Shown here: positions 25,138-33,727 of the stretch, piece after piece | Numbering within the stretch: position 1 is the first letter of the stretch | Layout: every line of letters begins with the position of its first letter | Assembly: GCF_900099655.1 (NCBI RefSeq) | Contig: NZ_FNDC01000001.1 | Coordinates: forward strand, 248,001-312,000 | Origin: Planococcus glaciei | Lineage (GTDB): Bacteria; Bacillota; Bacilli; Bacillales_A; Planococcaceae | Reading direction: 5' to 3' | DNA: 64,000 nt | Position numbers and translations under genes: made by a program | The notes under the pieces: model-generated | Told to the model about the DNA's origin: nothing | The model's input: only the letters and a program-made list of their open reading frames with translations | The model's database searches: none

Positions 25138-25626
25138 TTAATTTAACTGTAATTTAGAATGGTTGCGCAAAAGCTTCTGTACGACGACCGCTCCAAGTAC
25201 AGCCCCTGACAGGCTGGAAATGAAAAAAGGCGGCAGGAAAAAGAAAGCGGCGAGGTCTGTGCCCATTAAAAAGCGGGCATAAGGAACGGCGACAAGCGAT
25301 GCGATGATTCCCGTCCCCACCACTTCACCCGCAGCTGCAAACCACACTTTGCCGAATTTGGCATACATCACCCCGGTAATGAGCGCGCCGATCATCCCTC
25401 CCGGAAAAGCGAGAAGCGAACCGGTTCCTGTCAGCACCCGGACAATTGCCGTCAAAAAGGCAATCAGCAGTGCCGGTCCCGGCCCCAGGAGGACCGCTGC
25501 GATGACATTCATCGCGTGCTGAATCGGATAGGCGCGTGCGATGCCTGCCGGAAAAGAGACAAACGCTGACCCGGCGACACTGATCGCTACGAACATGGCA
25601 ATCAGTACCATTTTTCTGGTGGTCAT
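25138..25626 (-). CDS. thiW: ThiW, substrate-binding component of a thiamine-precursor ECF transporter
   Basis: 162-residue membrane protein with about five helices, matching ThiW, the S component thought to import a thiazole precursor through a shared energy-coupling factor module. Typical stretches are SFPAGIARAYPIQHAMNVIAAVLLGPGPALLIAFLTA and GTGSLLAFPGGMIGALITGVMY. Last gene of the TPP-controlled operon, overlapping thiE by 4 nt. The EcfA/EcfT partners are not in the window. Position next to thiM (thiazole kinase) supports thiazole as the substrate. Confidence 0.92.
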   Translation of the reverse strand: MTTRKMVLIAMFVAISVAGSAFVSFPAGIARAYPIQHAMNVIAAVLLGPGPALLIAFLTAIVRVLTGTGSLLAFPGGMIGALITGVMYAKFGKVWFAAAGEVVGTGIIASLVAVPYARFLMGTDLAAFFFLPPFFISSLSGAVLGAVVVQKLLRNHSKLQLN

Positions 25627-26279
25627 TTTTCAGCACCTGCCTTTATTGATTCGTTAAATCGCCTGATTTGAAGGGGAATATTTTTCGCATGGGCAATAGC
25701 TGAAATCACGGCCACTCCGTCCGCTCCTGCAGACCAGACCTGCCCCGCATTGTCCGGTGTGATGCCGCCGATGCCTATCACCGGGAGTCCGGGATAGCGG
25801 CTTTTTACAGCCATGATCCCGGAAATGCCCGCCGGACTTTTTGCATCCGCTTTGGATTGTGTGCCAAAAACCGGACCCATGCCGACATAGTCTGCCCCGC
25901 TAAGCAGGGCTTTTCCCGCTTCTTCCAACGAATGCACGGAGACGCCCAAAATCTTGTCGGGGCCTACTAAGCGCCTTGCTGCGTTTGCTTCCATGTCTTC
26001 CTGTCCAATGTGGATGCCGTCAGCATCAAGTGTACGTGCAAGCTCCACATCGTCGTTGACGATAAACGGCACGTTGTATGCGCGGCACAGCCGTTGGCAT
26101 TCTGCCGCAAAATCCAGCAGCAACTCTCCAGTTAAGGCACCCGCTCCTTTTTCCCTTAATTGGAAACAGCTGATGCCTCCAATCAAAGCGGATTCCAGAA
26201 CTTCCAGCGGATCCCGCCCCGCTGCATTCTGGCTGCCCATTATAAAATAAATTACCGGCTTACTGAATAACTTGGACAT
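25623..26279 (-). CDS. thiE: Thiamine phosphate synthase
   Basis: 218 residues, TIM barrel. It joins HMP pyrophosphate and thiazole phosphate to thiamine phosphate. Motifs: QLREKG with the diphosphate-binding Arg and Lys, FIVNDDVELARTLDADGIHIGQEDM, GVSVHSLEEA, DYVGMGPVFGTQSKADA, and IGIGGITPDNA near the C terminus. ATG 26279 has GGAGG 8 nt upstream and lies within the 3' end of thiD (20-nt overlap); a longer frame to 26339 has no ribosome site. Confidence 0.95.
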   Translation of the reverse strand: MSKLFSKPVIYFIMGSQNAAGRDPLEVLESALIGGISCFQLREKGAGALTGELLLDFAAECQRLCRAYNVPFIVNDDVELARTLDADGIHIGQEDMEANAARRLVGPDKILGVSVHSLEEAGKALLSGADYVGMGPVFGTQSKADAKSPAGISGIMAVKSRYPGLPVIGIGGITPDNAGQVWSAGADGVAVISAIAHAKNIPLQIRRFNESIKAGAEK

Positions 26280-27099
26280 GTCTGGCGCCTCCATTTCTAC
26301 GTACATATGCCTGGTAGGCTGCATGATTGGTCGGCCCATGTCCGGCGCCGATATGCAATTCTTCGCTGAGGGCTGCCTGGATAAACTGCTTCGCCGTGCA
26401 AATGGCGATTTCCACTGGCTGACCCTTAGCCAGTTCCGCCGTCAGCGCAGCAGCAAACGTGCAGCCGGTTCCATGAGTCTGGCTGGTGTTGATGCGCGGC
26501 GAACGAAACAGCCGCTCTTTTCCGTCCCGCGTGAGGTAATAGTCTTCTGCAATTTGCGGATTTGCTGCATGGCCGCCTTTAATGACAACCGATGCCGCGC
26601 CCAACAACAAAATCTTTTCGGCTGCCCGCTTCCTTGACGTTTCGTCAGAGATGGAAACACCGCTGATCACTTCCGCTTCCGGAAGATTCGGCGTCACCAC
26701 TAAGGCAAGCGGCAGCAAATGCTGCTTCAAAGCCTCCACTGCTTCCTGCTGCAGGAGGCTTGCACCGCCTTTGGCAATCATGACCGGATCCACTACAAGG
26801 TTCTGCCAGCCATATTGCCGGATGGCGGAAGCGGCCTCTTTAATGGTTTCCGCATCAAACAGCATGCCGGTTTTCAATGCCGCAATTTGAAAATCCTCTC
26901 CGACGGCCCGCAGCTGTTCCCTCACTCCATATACCGGCACTGGATAAATGCCCGTAACGCCCAGTGTGTTCTGCGCAGTCACGGCTGTAATGACCGATGT
27001 AGAATAAACCCCCAGTTCCTGAAACGTCTTAATGTCCGCCTGGATGCCTGCCCCTCCTCCTGAATCGGATCCGGCAATGGTCAATGTTTGTAGCATCAT
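26260..27099 (-). CDS. thiD: HMP / HMP-phosphate kinase
   Basis: 279-residue ribokinase-fold enzyme that phosphorylates hydroxymethylpyrimidine twice to HMP-PP. Motifs: LTIAGSDSGGGAGIQADIKTF at residues 6-26, VVDPVMIAKGGASLL, VVTPNLPEAEVI, and the catalytic loop TSQTHGTGCTFAAALTAELAKG. The start ATG overlaps the thiM stop (ATGA). Central gene of the thiamine salvage operon. Confidence 0.95.
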   Translation of the reverse strand: MMLQTLTIAGSDSGGGAGIQADIKTFQELGVYSTSVITAVTAQNTLGVTGIYPVPVYGVREQLRAVGEDFQIAALKTGMLFDAETIKEAASAIRQYGWQNLVVDPVMIAKGGASLLQQEAVEALKQHLLPLALVVTPNLPEAEVISGVSISDETSRKRAAEKILLLGAASVVIKGGHAANPQIAEDYYLTRDGKERLFRSPRINTSQTHGTGCTFAAALTAELAKGQPVEIAICTAKQFIQAALSEELHIGAGHGPTNHAAYQAYVRRNGGARHVQVIQ

Positions 27100-27887
27100 C
27101 GCTTTAGCGCCCCTTCCTTTTCATGCATAAATTTATTCAGTTCCCCTTCGCCTATAGCTGCTAAATGATCTAAAAAGGCGCTTTGAAATGCACCTGGAAG
27201 TTCTGCCTGCCGGCTCGCGCGTTCTCCTGCGATGGCGTAATAGCGCATGGCAGCGGCTGTTGCTTCGAAATGTGCTTGGGGATGCACTGCCAGGAACGCT
27301 GCCACTACACCGCTGAGCAGGCAGCCGGTTCCTGTAATAGAAGACATCATTTCATGGCCGTATCGAATTTCGGCTAGCCGTTCACCGTCCGTGACAAAAT
27401 CCGTTGCACCGGATACGGCAACAATCAGCCCCAGGCGCTTGGCTGCTGTTCGGGCCAGCTCTCCAATATCTGCATCCCCTTCACCGGCATCGACGCCTTT
27501 TGCCTGCCAGTCGGCGCCGGCAATGGCTGCCAGTTCGCCGGCGTTGCAGCGGATAACAGAGACGTTCACTTCCTCCAGAATTTTATTGACCGCGTTTTTC
27601 CGGAATTCCGTCGCTCCCGCTCCAACCGGGTCGAGCACGACCGGCGTCCCAAGCGCGTTCGCTGTTTTCCCGGCAAGCAGCATGCTGCTTAAACTTTGGC
27701 TGTTCAAGGTCCCGATATTCAGCGACACCGCATCCGCCAAAGCGGCCAGTTCAGCCGCTTCTTCCGGCGCTTCCCCCATAATGGGCGAGGCACCGAGCGC
27801 CAGCAGCCCGTTTGCCTGGAAATTCGAGACGACGTGATTGGTGATGCAATGGACAATCGGATTTTCTTTCCGCACTTTTTCCAGCAT
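27096..27887 (-). CDS. thiM: Hydroxyethylthiazole kinase
   Basis: 263 residues. It salvages hydroxyethylthiazole by phosphorylation. Motifs: NPIVHCITNHVVSNFQANGLLALGASPIMGEAPEE at the N terminus (substrate site), VVLDPVGAGAT, and SSITGTGCLLSGVVAAFLA with the catalytic Cys/Gly region. A GTG at 27896 is in frame, but ATG 27887 follows AGGTG by 6 nt and gives the usual N terminus. It begins 1 nt after the tenA stop. Confidence 0.95.
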   Translation of the reverse strand: MLEKVRKENPIVHCITNHVVSNFQANGLLALGASPIMGEAPEEAAELAALADAVSLNIGTLNSQSLSSMLLAGKTANALGTPVVLDPVGAGATEFRKNAVNKILEEVNVSVIRCNAGELAAIAGADWQAKGVDAGEGDADIGELARTAAKRLGLIVAVSGATDFVTDGERLAEIRYGHEMMSSITGTGCLLSGVVAAFLAVHPQAHFEATAAAMRYYAIAGERASRQAELPGAFQSAFLDHLAAIGEGELNKFMHEKEGALKR

Positions 27888-27888
27888 C

Positions 27889-28572
27889 TTAGACACCTGC
27901 CTGGCTATACGTGTTCACTGTCCAGGATTCTTTCCGCCATGCCTGCTCCCAGAAATTCCATTCGTAATAGCTGCTGCGCCGGAACCGGTCTTTCAGTTCT
28001 GTCCGGCGTTTTTCCGGCAGGCCGGATGCCAGTCTATCCATCCGGTCCATCTGTTCTTTGACCAACTCGCCGAACTCCGCGGAACCGTAAGTGCCGATCC
28101 AGCGGTCGTAAATCGGATGGTCGGGTTTGGCGTTTTTCAGCCGTTCGCCAATTTCGTGGTAAAGCCAGTAGCAAGGCAAAATGGAAGCGAGCACATCGGC
28201 CAAATCGCCTTCCACCGACCGGTACATATGGGAAACGTAGGCATACGCACTCGGCGACGGTTTAAAAGCTTCCCAATCCTCCTCCGTAACGCCAAGCAGT
28301 TCCATAAACGACTCGTGCAAAGCCAGTTCAGCGGCGCACGTGTGCTCAGAATGAAAAGCAAAGCGCTTTGTCGTCTCCAGATCGGTTGCTTTGACTGCCC
28401 CGATGGCCTGGATTTTTGCAAAGTGGCTTAAATAATAGGTGTCCTGCATGACGTAATGCCGAAATACATCCAGCGGCAGCGTGCCGTCCGCGATGCCTTT
28501 CACAAACGGATGATCAAAACTTGCCTGCCACAACGCGCTGCACTCAATACGAACTTCTTTACAAAATGCCAT
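27889..28572 (-). CDS. tenA: Aminopyrimidine aminohydrolase TenA
   Basis: 227 residues, all-helical TenA fold. It converts degraded thiamine pyrimidine (aminomethyl form) to HMP for salvage. Motifs: WQASFDHPFVKGIADGTLP, FRHYVMQDTYYLSHFAK with the active-site Asp and Tyr, CAAELALHESFMELLGVTEEDW containing the conserved Cys/Glu region, ILPCYWLYHEIGERL with the catalytic Cys, and EWNFWEQAWRKESW at the end. First gene after the TPP riboswitch. ATG 28572 with GGAG sites upstream is preferred over the longer frame to 28614. Confidence 0.93.
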   Translation of the reverse strand: MAFCKEVRIECSALWQASFDHPFVKGIADGTLPLDVFRHYVMQDTYYLSHFAKIQAIGAVKATDLETTKRFAFHSEHTCAAELALHESFMELLGVTEEDWEAFKPSPSAYAYVSHMYRSVEGDLADVLASILPCYWLYHEIGERLKNAKPDHPIYDRWIGTYGSAEFGELVKEQMDRMDRLASGLPEKRRTELKDRFRRSSYYEWNFWEQAWRKESWTVNTYSQAGV

Positions 28573-28650
28573 TTCTCCATCTCCTTTGATTTTCGGCTTC
28601 AGCACCTGGCTCATCTTGTTCTTTCAGGCACATCTGCCGTTTTGCCAAAT

Positions 28651-28686
28651 AAAAAAACGCCGCTCTCCAGTAAAGGAAAGCGGCGT
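28651..28686 (-). terminator. Terminator of the TPP riboswitch expression platform
   Basis: On the minus strand ACGCCGCT pairs with AGCGGCGT, with a further GG/CC pair, and is followed by seven T. It lies between the riboswitch aptamer and tenA, as expected for TPP-induced termination. Confidence 0.85.
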
Positions 28687-28717
28687 ATGCAGTCGAATGA
28701 AAGAAGGCATGCGTTCG

Positions 28718-28805
28718 CCACTTCCCTCCGCTGGTATGATCCAGATCAGGTTCAAAGGGTCCGGGCTTATGCCCGTCTCAGCCGATATCCGGCTCCCCTA
28801 GTGGT
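28718..28805 (-). ncRNA. TPP riboswitch (THI element)
   Basis: The minus strand reads CACTAGGGGAGCC, then GGCTGAGACGGGC, then ACCCTTTGAACCTGATCTGG and CCAGCGGAGGGAAGTGG, which are the conserved parts of the TPP aptamer in order. TPP binding would favour the terminator downstream and shut the tenA-thiM-thiD-thiE-thiW operon. Confidence 0.97.
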
Positions 28806-28843
28806 GTTGATTATTCGGTTGTCAAAATCACTTTAACACAAAT

Positions 28844-29974
28844 TTACGAAACTACAACAGGCTTTTCTGATTTTTCAGGCTTGATGCGCTCTCCGCTGAC
28901 CGGATCAAAGAAATGGACGCGCGACATATCGAAGGCAAGACGCGCGGTCTGCCCCGGCTCGATGCGGTTGTCGGCATCGACGCGGGCGATGAATTCCTGT
29001 TCGCCGTAAACGGCATAAATAATCGTTTCAGCGCCGGTCAGTTCAGATACCGTAATCACCGCGTCAATATCGCTGTGCGGAATGCCAGTTAAATCTTCGT
29101 TGTTTACGTGGATATGTTCCGGCCGGATGCCAAGCGAAATCGGCGACCCGTCATAGCCTTGATTCTTCAGTACGCTCAGCGTCTCTGCAGGAATATCGAT
29201 AACGCGGTCGCCCATGACAAATGCACCGCCTTCTAATTTCCCGTCAAAGAAGTTCATGGCCGGCGAGCCGATAAAGCCGCCGACAAAACGGTTGGCCGGA
29301 AAATCATATACTTCTTTCGGACTGCCGACCTGCTGGATCAAGCCGCTCTTCATGATGACAATGCGCGTCGCCATCGTCATCGCTTCGGTCTGGTCGTGCG
29401 TTACGTATATGGTGGTGGTTTTCAGGCGGTTGTGGAGCTTGGCAATTTCAGCACGCATTTGAACGCGGAGCTTGGCATCCAGGTTGGACAACGGCTCATC
29501 CATCAGGAACACTTTGGCGTCGCGCACAATCGCACGTCCCAAAGCTACACGCTGGCGCTGCCCGCCGGAAAGAGCTTTCGGTTTCCGGTCTAGGTATTCT
29601 TCCAGGCCGAGAATGGCGGCGGCTTCATTTACCCGTCTTTTGATTTCCTCTTTTTTGAATTTGCGGAGCTTTAATCCGAACGCCATATTTTCATAGACGG
29701 TCATGTGCGGATAAAGCGCATAGTTCTGGAACACCATCGCGATGTCGCGCTCTTTCGGCTGAACGTCATTCATCCGTTTGCCGTCGATGAAAAACTCGCC
29801 TTCTGTTATTTCTTCCAAGCCGGCAATCATGCGCAAAGTTGTGGATTTCCCGCAGCCTGAGGGGCCGACAAAGACAATAAATTCTTCGTTTTTAATATGA
29901 AGATTAAAATTGGTTACGGCAGTCGCACCATTATCATATGTCTTCCCTAAATTGTTGATCAGAATCTCTGCCAT
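28844..29974 (-). CDS. msmX: Sugar ABC transporter ATP-binding protein (MsmX/UgpC type)
   Basis: 376-residue ATPase that energises carbohydrate ABC importers. Walker A GPSGCGKST at residues 38-46, Q-loop AMVFQNYALYPHMTV, signature LSGGQRQRVALGRAIVRD, Walker B VFLMDEPLSNLDAKLR, H-loop YVTHDQTEAMT, and a C-terminal regulatory OB/TOBE domain (SLGIRPEHI, then GAETIIYAVYGEQEFIARVD). It is divergent from the solute-binding protein and two permeases at 30311-33487, which lack their own ATPase, so it very likely serves them and possibly other sugar importers too. Confidence 0.93.
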   Translation of the reverse strand: MAEILINNLGKTYDNGATAVTNFNLHIKNEEFIVFVGPSGCGKSTTLRMIAGLEEITEGEFFIDGKRMNDVQPKERDIAMVFQNYALYPHMTVYENMAFGLKLRKFKKEEIKRRVNEAAAILGLEEYLDRKPKALSGGQRQRVALGRAIVRDAKVFLMDEPLSNLDAKLRVQMRAEIAKLHNRLKTTTIYVTHDQTEAMTMATRIVIMKSGLIQQVGSPKEVYDFPANRFVGGFIGSPAMNFFDGKLEGGAFVMGDRVIDIPAETLSVLKNQGYDGSPISLGIRPEHIHVNNEDLTGIPHSDIDAVITVSELTGAETIIYAVYGEQEFIARVDADNRIEPGQTARLAFDMSRVHFFDPVSGERIKPEKSEKPVVVS

Positions 29975-30310
29975 TATGCCACTCCCATTCTTTTTTACCT
30001 TAATTATAAACAGTTTTCTGTATATTACAAATCACAATATTGGAAAAAAACTGTCTATACCCGATTGCAAAATCCTTTAAACTCGGCACTTAGTCCTATT
30101 ATCTGTATATTTAGATTACTCTTTGAAAAGAAGATGAAGTTGTTATATACTTCTACTAGACATGAGAAGATGGAAGATTTTGTGGTTCTTTTTCTAATAG
30201 AAAAAGAGGCATTTTTTCGCTGAAAAACAGGCAGAATTTATCCCTTACTTCGACTGTCGAAGATATTATTTGTACTTATTTTCAAACTACACCAAAAGGA
30301 GTGGAACAGG
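29975..30310. promoter_or_regulatory. Divergent control region of the sugar ABC genes
   Basis: 336 AT-rich bases with no gene. They contain an 8-bp hairpin CTTTTTCT/AGAAAAAG at 30188-30206, the short palindrome ACAGTTTTCTGT near 30011-30022, and the palindrome TTCGACTGTCGAA at 30249-30261. The last lies 50 bp before the solute-binding protein start and is the best operator candidate. No cre site was seen. Confidence 0.45.
30249..30261. promoter_or_regulatory. Palindrome TTCGAC-T-GTCGAA, candidate operator
   Basis: Perfect 6-bp arms about one central base in the promoter region of the sugar-binding protein. The cognate regulator is not in the window; role inferred from symmetry and position. 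Confidence 0.35.
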
Positions 30311-31633
30311 ATGAACAAACTAAAGGTTTTTATTATTTTGATTGCCGGCTTGGCTTTGATTCTCAGCGGCTGTTCAGGTTTTCAGACGAACAACAGCGGC
30401 GGCGACGAAGCAGCAGTCAATGAAGACGGCAAAACTGTCGTCGATTTTTGGACGTTCTGGGGATCTGAAATCCGCCGTCCGATCATTGAACAAATCATCA
30501 CGGACTTTAACGAATCACAGGACGAGATTGAAGTAAAACACACCTATCTGCCATTCGGCGATATCTGGACCAAGGAACTGGCAGCCATTGCTGCAGGCGA
30601 TCCTCCTGATGTCGTCATCAACGACATTAACGCCACTGCGCTCCGCGGCCAGAAAAAACAGGCAATGAATTTGTCGAAGTTTTTGGAAGAAGACGATATT
30701 TCCAAGCGCTTCTATCCGGAACTGTGGGACGCGACTCTTTATGAAGGCGATTCATACGGCATTCCTTTCAATACCGATACACGTGTACTTTTCTATAACA
30801 AAGACGCCTTTAAAGAAGCGGGGCTGGATCCTGAAAAACCGCCGACTACCTGGGCAGAGCTGGAAGAATATGCAGCAAAACTCGACAAAAAAGCAGGCAG
30901 CAACTATGATCGGGTCGGATTTTATCCGTTATGGGGCATCGGGTATGACGTATGGCTTTTGAATGCCAACGGGCAAAGCTATTTTGACGATCAAGACAAT
31001 TTCGAAGTGGATACAGCTAAAAACGAAGAAGTGCTGAACTGGCTTAAATCCTGGAAAGACAAATACGGCGAAGATGTCGTCAATTCCTACCAGGCCCAGA
31101 TCGACAGCCAGCAAGGACATCCATTCTTCACGGGAGACTTGGCGATGATTGCACAGGCGCCGACCTTCTATACACAGATCCGCGACTATGCACCTGATTT
31201 GAATTTCGGCGTTATTGAACTTCCAGAATACGAAGAAGGCAATGGTAACACCAGCTGGGGCGGCGGTTTCGTCGCTGAAATTCCGGAAGGATCAAAGAAT
31301 TCCGAGGCAGCTTGGGAATTTATCAAATATTTGACGGATGTGGAAGCGCAAGAATACTGGGCAGTGAAAAACTTTGACAATGTTGCCAATATCGAAGCGG
31401 CCGAAGCGGCAGCAAAATCGGACGAATTTACAGAAGACGGCACGATGGTTTATGAAAAAGCCGTTGAAAATATGGAGCATACTTTACTGACTCCGGTTCC
31501 GGTCATCGCTCCAGATTTCACCAGCCTGATTAATCCGAACATCGATGAATTCCTGCTCGGTTCGATGACAGCGAAAGAAGCGCTGGCGAAATCGCAGGCC
31601 GATGTCGAGAACTTAATCGAGAAAAACAAGTAA
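30311..31633 (+). CDS. Sugar ABC transporter solute-binding lipoprotein
   Basis: 440 residues. The lipoprotein signal peptide MNKLKVFIILIAGLALILSGC has the lipobox LSGC with Cys21 anchored to the membrane. The mature part is an extracellular solute-binding protein of the carbohydrate (MalE-like) class: VDFWTFWGSEIRRPIIEQIITDFNES, then GDPPDVVINDIN, and EYWAVKNFD near the end. The sugar cannot be told from sequence, and no glycosidase is adjacent. First gene of an operon with two permeases. GGAGTGGA lies upstream of the ATG. Confidence 0.93.
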   Translation: MNKLKVFIILIAGLALILSGCSGFQTNNSGGDEAAVNEDGKTVVDFWTFWGSEIRRPIIEQIITDFNESQDEIEVKHTYLPFGDIWTKELAAIAAGDPPDVVINDINATALRGQKKQAMNLSKFLEEDDISKRFYPELWDATLYEGDSYGIPFNTDTRVLFYNKDAFKEAGLDPEKPPTTWAELEEYAAKLDKKAGSNYDRVGFYPLWGIGYDVWLLNANGQSYFDDQDNFEVDTAKNEEVLNWLKSWKDKYGEDVVNSYQAQIDSQQGHPFFTGDLAMIAQAPTFYTQIRDYAPDLNFGVIELPEYEEGNGNTSWGGGFVAEIPEGSKNSEAAWEFIKYLTDVEAQEYWAVKNFDNVANIEAAEAAAKSDEFTEDGTMVYEKAVENMEHTLLTPVPVIAPDFTSLINPNIDEFLLGSMTAKEALAKSQADVENLIEKNK

Positions 31634-31648
31634 CAAGGAGGTGTCACT

Positions 31649-32560
31649 TTGGGGAAAAAAAGATTGACCATGCGGCGCAAAGAAAGCATTTATGGCTATA
31701 TTTTCGTGTTGCCATGGATCATCGGCTTTCTCGCTTTCACTGCGGGGCCTTTGGTATTTTCATTTGTGGCAAGTTTTACAAACTATAATATTACATCGCA
31801 GATGGACTTTGTCGGAGCAGAAAATTATCAAGGGCTTTTCACTGAGGACAGTCTTTTTTGGACCTCTCTTTGGAATACCTTGTACTTCGTTATCTTTTCT
31901 GTACCGCTAACCACAATCGGCGCTATTTTCCTCTCGGCGCTCCTGAATCAGGACATTCCCGGCATGCGCGTATTCCGGACGCTGTACTATTTGCCGGCTG
32001 TCCTGTCGGGCGTGGGCGTTTACATGTTATGGATGCAGCTGCTTGACCCGGGAACGGGGATGGTCAACCTGGTCCTTAGCTGGTTCGGCATCGACGGCCC
32101 CAACTGGCTGTTTGACCCGGACTGGACGAAGCCTTCCATCATCTTTATGAAACTCTGGAGCGTCGGCGGCTCAATGCTCCTGTACCTTGCGAGCATGCAG
32201 GGCGTTTCCAAATCGCTTTATGAAGCGGCTGAAATCGACGGCGCCAATACATGGAAAAAGTTTTTCCATATTACGATTCCGATGATTACGCCGGTTATTT
32301 TCTTTGATGTCGTGACCAGCCTGATCGGCGGCTTCCAAATATTCCAGGAAGCATACGTCATGTCCAATAACGGCGAAGGTGGACCGGCGAACTCCTTGCT
32401 GTTCTATAACTTGTACATGTGGAAGCAAGCCTTCACCAACTTCAATATGGGCTATGCCATGGCGATGTCATGGATTCTCTTTGTCATCGTATTCATCTTG
32501 ACAATTTTCAACCTGAAACTCGCTCCCCGTTGGGTGCACTACGAAGGGGAGGAGAAGTAA
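31649..32560 (+). CDS. Sugar ABC transporter permease (MalF type)
   Basis: 303-residue membrane protein with six helices. The EAA loop that docks the ATPase is SKSLYEAAEIDGANTWKKFFHITIPMITPV (about residues 189-218). The start is TTG at 31649, 7 nt after AGGAGG, 15 nt past the solute-binding protein gene. It ends directly against the next permease gene. Confidence 0.93.
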   Translation: MGKKRLTMRRKESIYGYIFVLPWIIGFLAFTAGPLVFSFVASFTNYNITSQMDFVGAENYQGLFTEDSLFWTSLWNTLYFVIFSVPLTTIGAIFLSALLNQDIPGMRVFRTLYYLPAVLSGVGVYMLWMQLLDPGTGMVNLVLSWFGIDGPNWLFDPDWTKPSIIFMKLWSVGGSMLLYLASMQGVSKSLYEAAEIDGANTWKKFFHITIPMITPVIFFDVVTSLIGGFQIFQEAYVMSNNGEGGPANSLLFYNLYMWKQAFTNFNMGYAMAMSWILFVIVFILTIFNLKLAPRWVHYEGEEK

Positions 32561-33487
32561 ATGGACAAACCGACGGATAATCTCGATTACTTAGACAAGG
32601 CAGACAACCTGAAAACCATTGAAACGGCAAATGAAAACCCAAGTTTCTTTGAGCACCGGGGCAACCGCAAAAACATTCTGGTGGTTTTCAATTTCGTTTT
32701 GCTCGCAATCGGCAGTTTGCTGATCCTCTCCCCGCTCTGGTGGATGTTCGCCACTTCCCTCAAAACGATGGCGGAAGTGATGAGTTTCCCGCCGTCGTTC
32801 TGGCCGGAGGATTGGCTGTTCTCAAACTACATCAAGACATGGGAAGCGGCGCCTTTTACCCGCTATACCATCAATACGCTGACCATCACGATTCTGGTCG
32901 TCATCGGCAATGTCCTATCCAACTCATTTATTGCCTATGGCTTTGCGAAAATTCCGTTCCGCGGAAAAAACATTCTGTTTGCCATCGTCCTGGCGACCAT
33001 GATGATTCCCGGATTCGTTACCCTGATTCCGCAGTATGTGCTGTTTGCGAACCTCGGCTGGGTCAATACGTATTACCCGCTGATCGTGCCGGCGTTTTTC
33101 GGCAGTGCATTCAATATCTTCCTTCTGCGCCAGTTCTATATGACGATTCCGACCGAATTGATCGAAGCTGCGAAAATGGAAGGCGCCAACCATTTCTACA
33201 TTTGGTGGAAAATCGGCTTGCCGCTCACCAAGCCGGCAATCGCCACTGTCGCCATCTTCTCGTTTAACGGCGCTTGGAACGACTTCCTGGGGCCGCTGCT
33301 GTATTTGAACGACGAGAACCTGTACACGCTTCAAATCGGCTTGCAGGTGTTTAAAGGGCAGCTCAGCACCCAATGGAATTACTTGATGGCCGGCTCGCTT
33401 CTTGTGTTGTTGCCAGTCATCCTGATTTTCTTCTTTTTCCAGAAATACTTTATCCAGGGCATCAACCTCCAGTCCGGAGGAAAATAA
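32561..33487 (+). CDS. Sugar ABC transporter permease (MalG type)
   Basis: 308 residues. A hydrophilic N-terminal stretch of about 40 residues precedes six helices. The EAA motif is PTELIEAAKMEGANHFYIWWKIGLPLTKPA, and the C terminus FFFFQKYFIQGINLQSGGK is typical of MalG-type permeases. It forms the membrane channel with the preceding permease; the ATPase is probably the divergent MsmX-like protein. Confidence 0.93.
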   Translation: MDKPTDNLDYLDKADNLKTIETANENPSFFEHRGNRKNILVVFNFVLLAIGSLLILSPLWWMFATSLKTMAEVMSFPPSFWPEDWLFSNYIKTWEAAPFTRYTINTLTITILVVIGNVLSNSFIAYGFAKIPFRGKNILFAIVLATMMIPGFVTLIPQYVLFANLGWVNTYYPLIVPAFFGSAFNIFLLRQFYMTIPTELIEAAKMEGANHFYIWWKIGLPLTKPAIATVAIFSFNGAWNDFLGPLLYLNDENLYTLQIGLQVFKGQLSTQWNYLMAGSLLVLLPVILIFFFFQKYFIQGINLQSGGK

Positions 33488-33501
33488 AGATCGCTTGGAC
33501 G

Positions 33502-33538
33502 AAAACCCCATTGGCAACGATTGCCGATGGGGTTTTTT
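33502..33538 (+). terminator. Terminator of the sugar ABC operon
   Basis: AAAACCCCAT and GGCAA pair with TTGCC and ATGGGGTTTT with a small bulge, followed by TTTT. Confidence 0.88.
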
Positions 33539-33570
33539 ATTTTTCATAAGAGTTTCGGCTATTCCTGAAT

Positions 33571-33670
33571 TTATGCGCGCCTGGAGGATTTTATGCGCGT
33601 TCAGCCAAATTTATGCGCTCTTAGAAAATTTTATGCGCGTTCAAAAAGATTTATGCGCGTTCACCAAAAT
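33571..33670 (-). repeat. Tandem array of five 20-bp units (array B)
   Basis: TTATGCGC recurs at 33571, 33591, 33611, 33631 and 33651, exactly 20 bp apart. Plus-strand consensus is TTATGCGCGTTCANNAAAAT. It is the reverse complement of array C at 47891, so I assign it to the minus strand. It is enclosed by the terminators of the sugar ABC operon and of rlmN, with no gene in it. Confidence 0.85.
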
Positions 33671-33680
33671 TCGACACATA

Positions 33681-33713
33681 AAAAGGGCACCTCGTAGGAG
33701 GATGCCCTTTTTT
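33681..33713 (-). terminator. Terminator of rlmN
   Basis: AAAAAGGGCA and CCTC on the minus strand pair with GAGG and TGCCCTTTTT around a 4-nt loop, 15 bp past the rlmN stop. Confidence 0.88.
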
Positions 33714-33727
33714 CAACCAGCTTTCTC

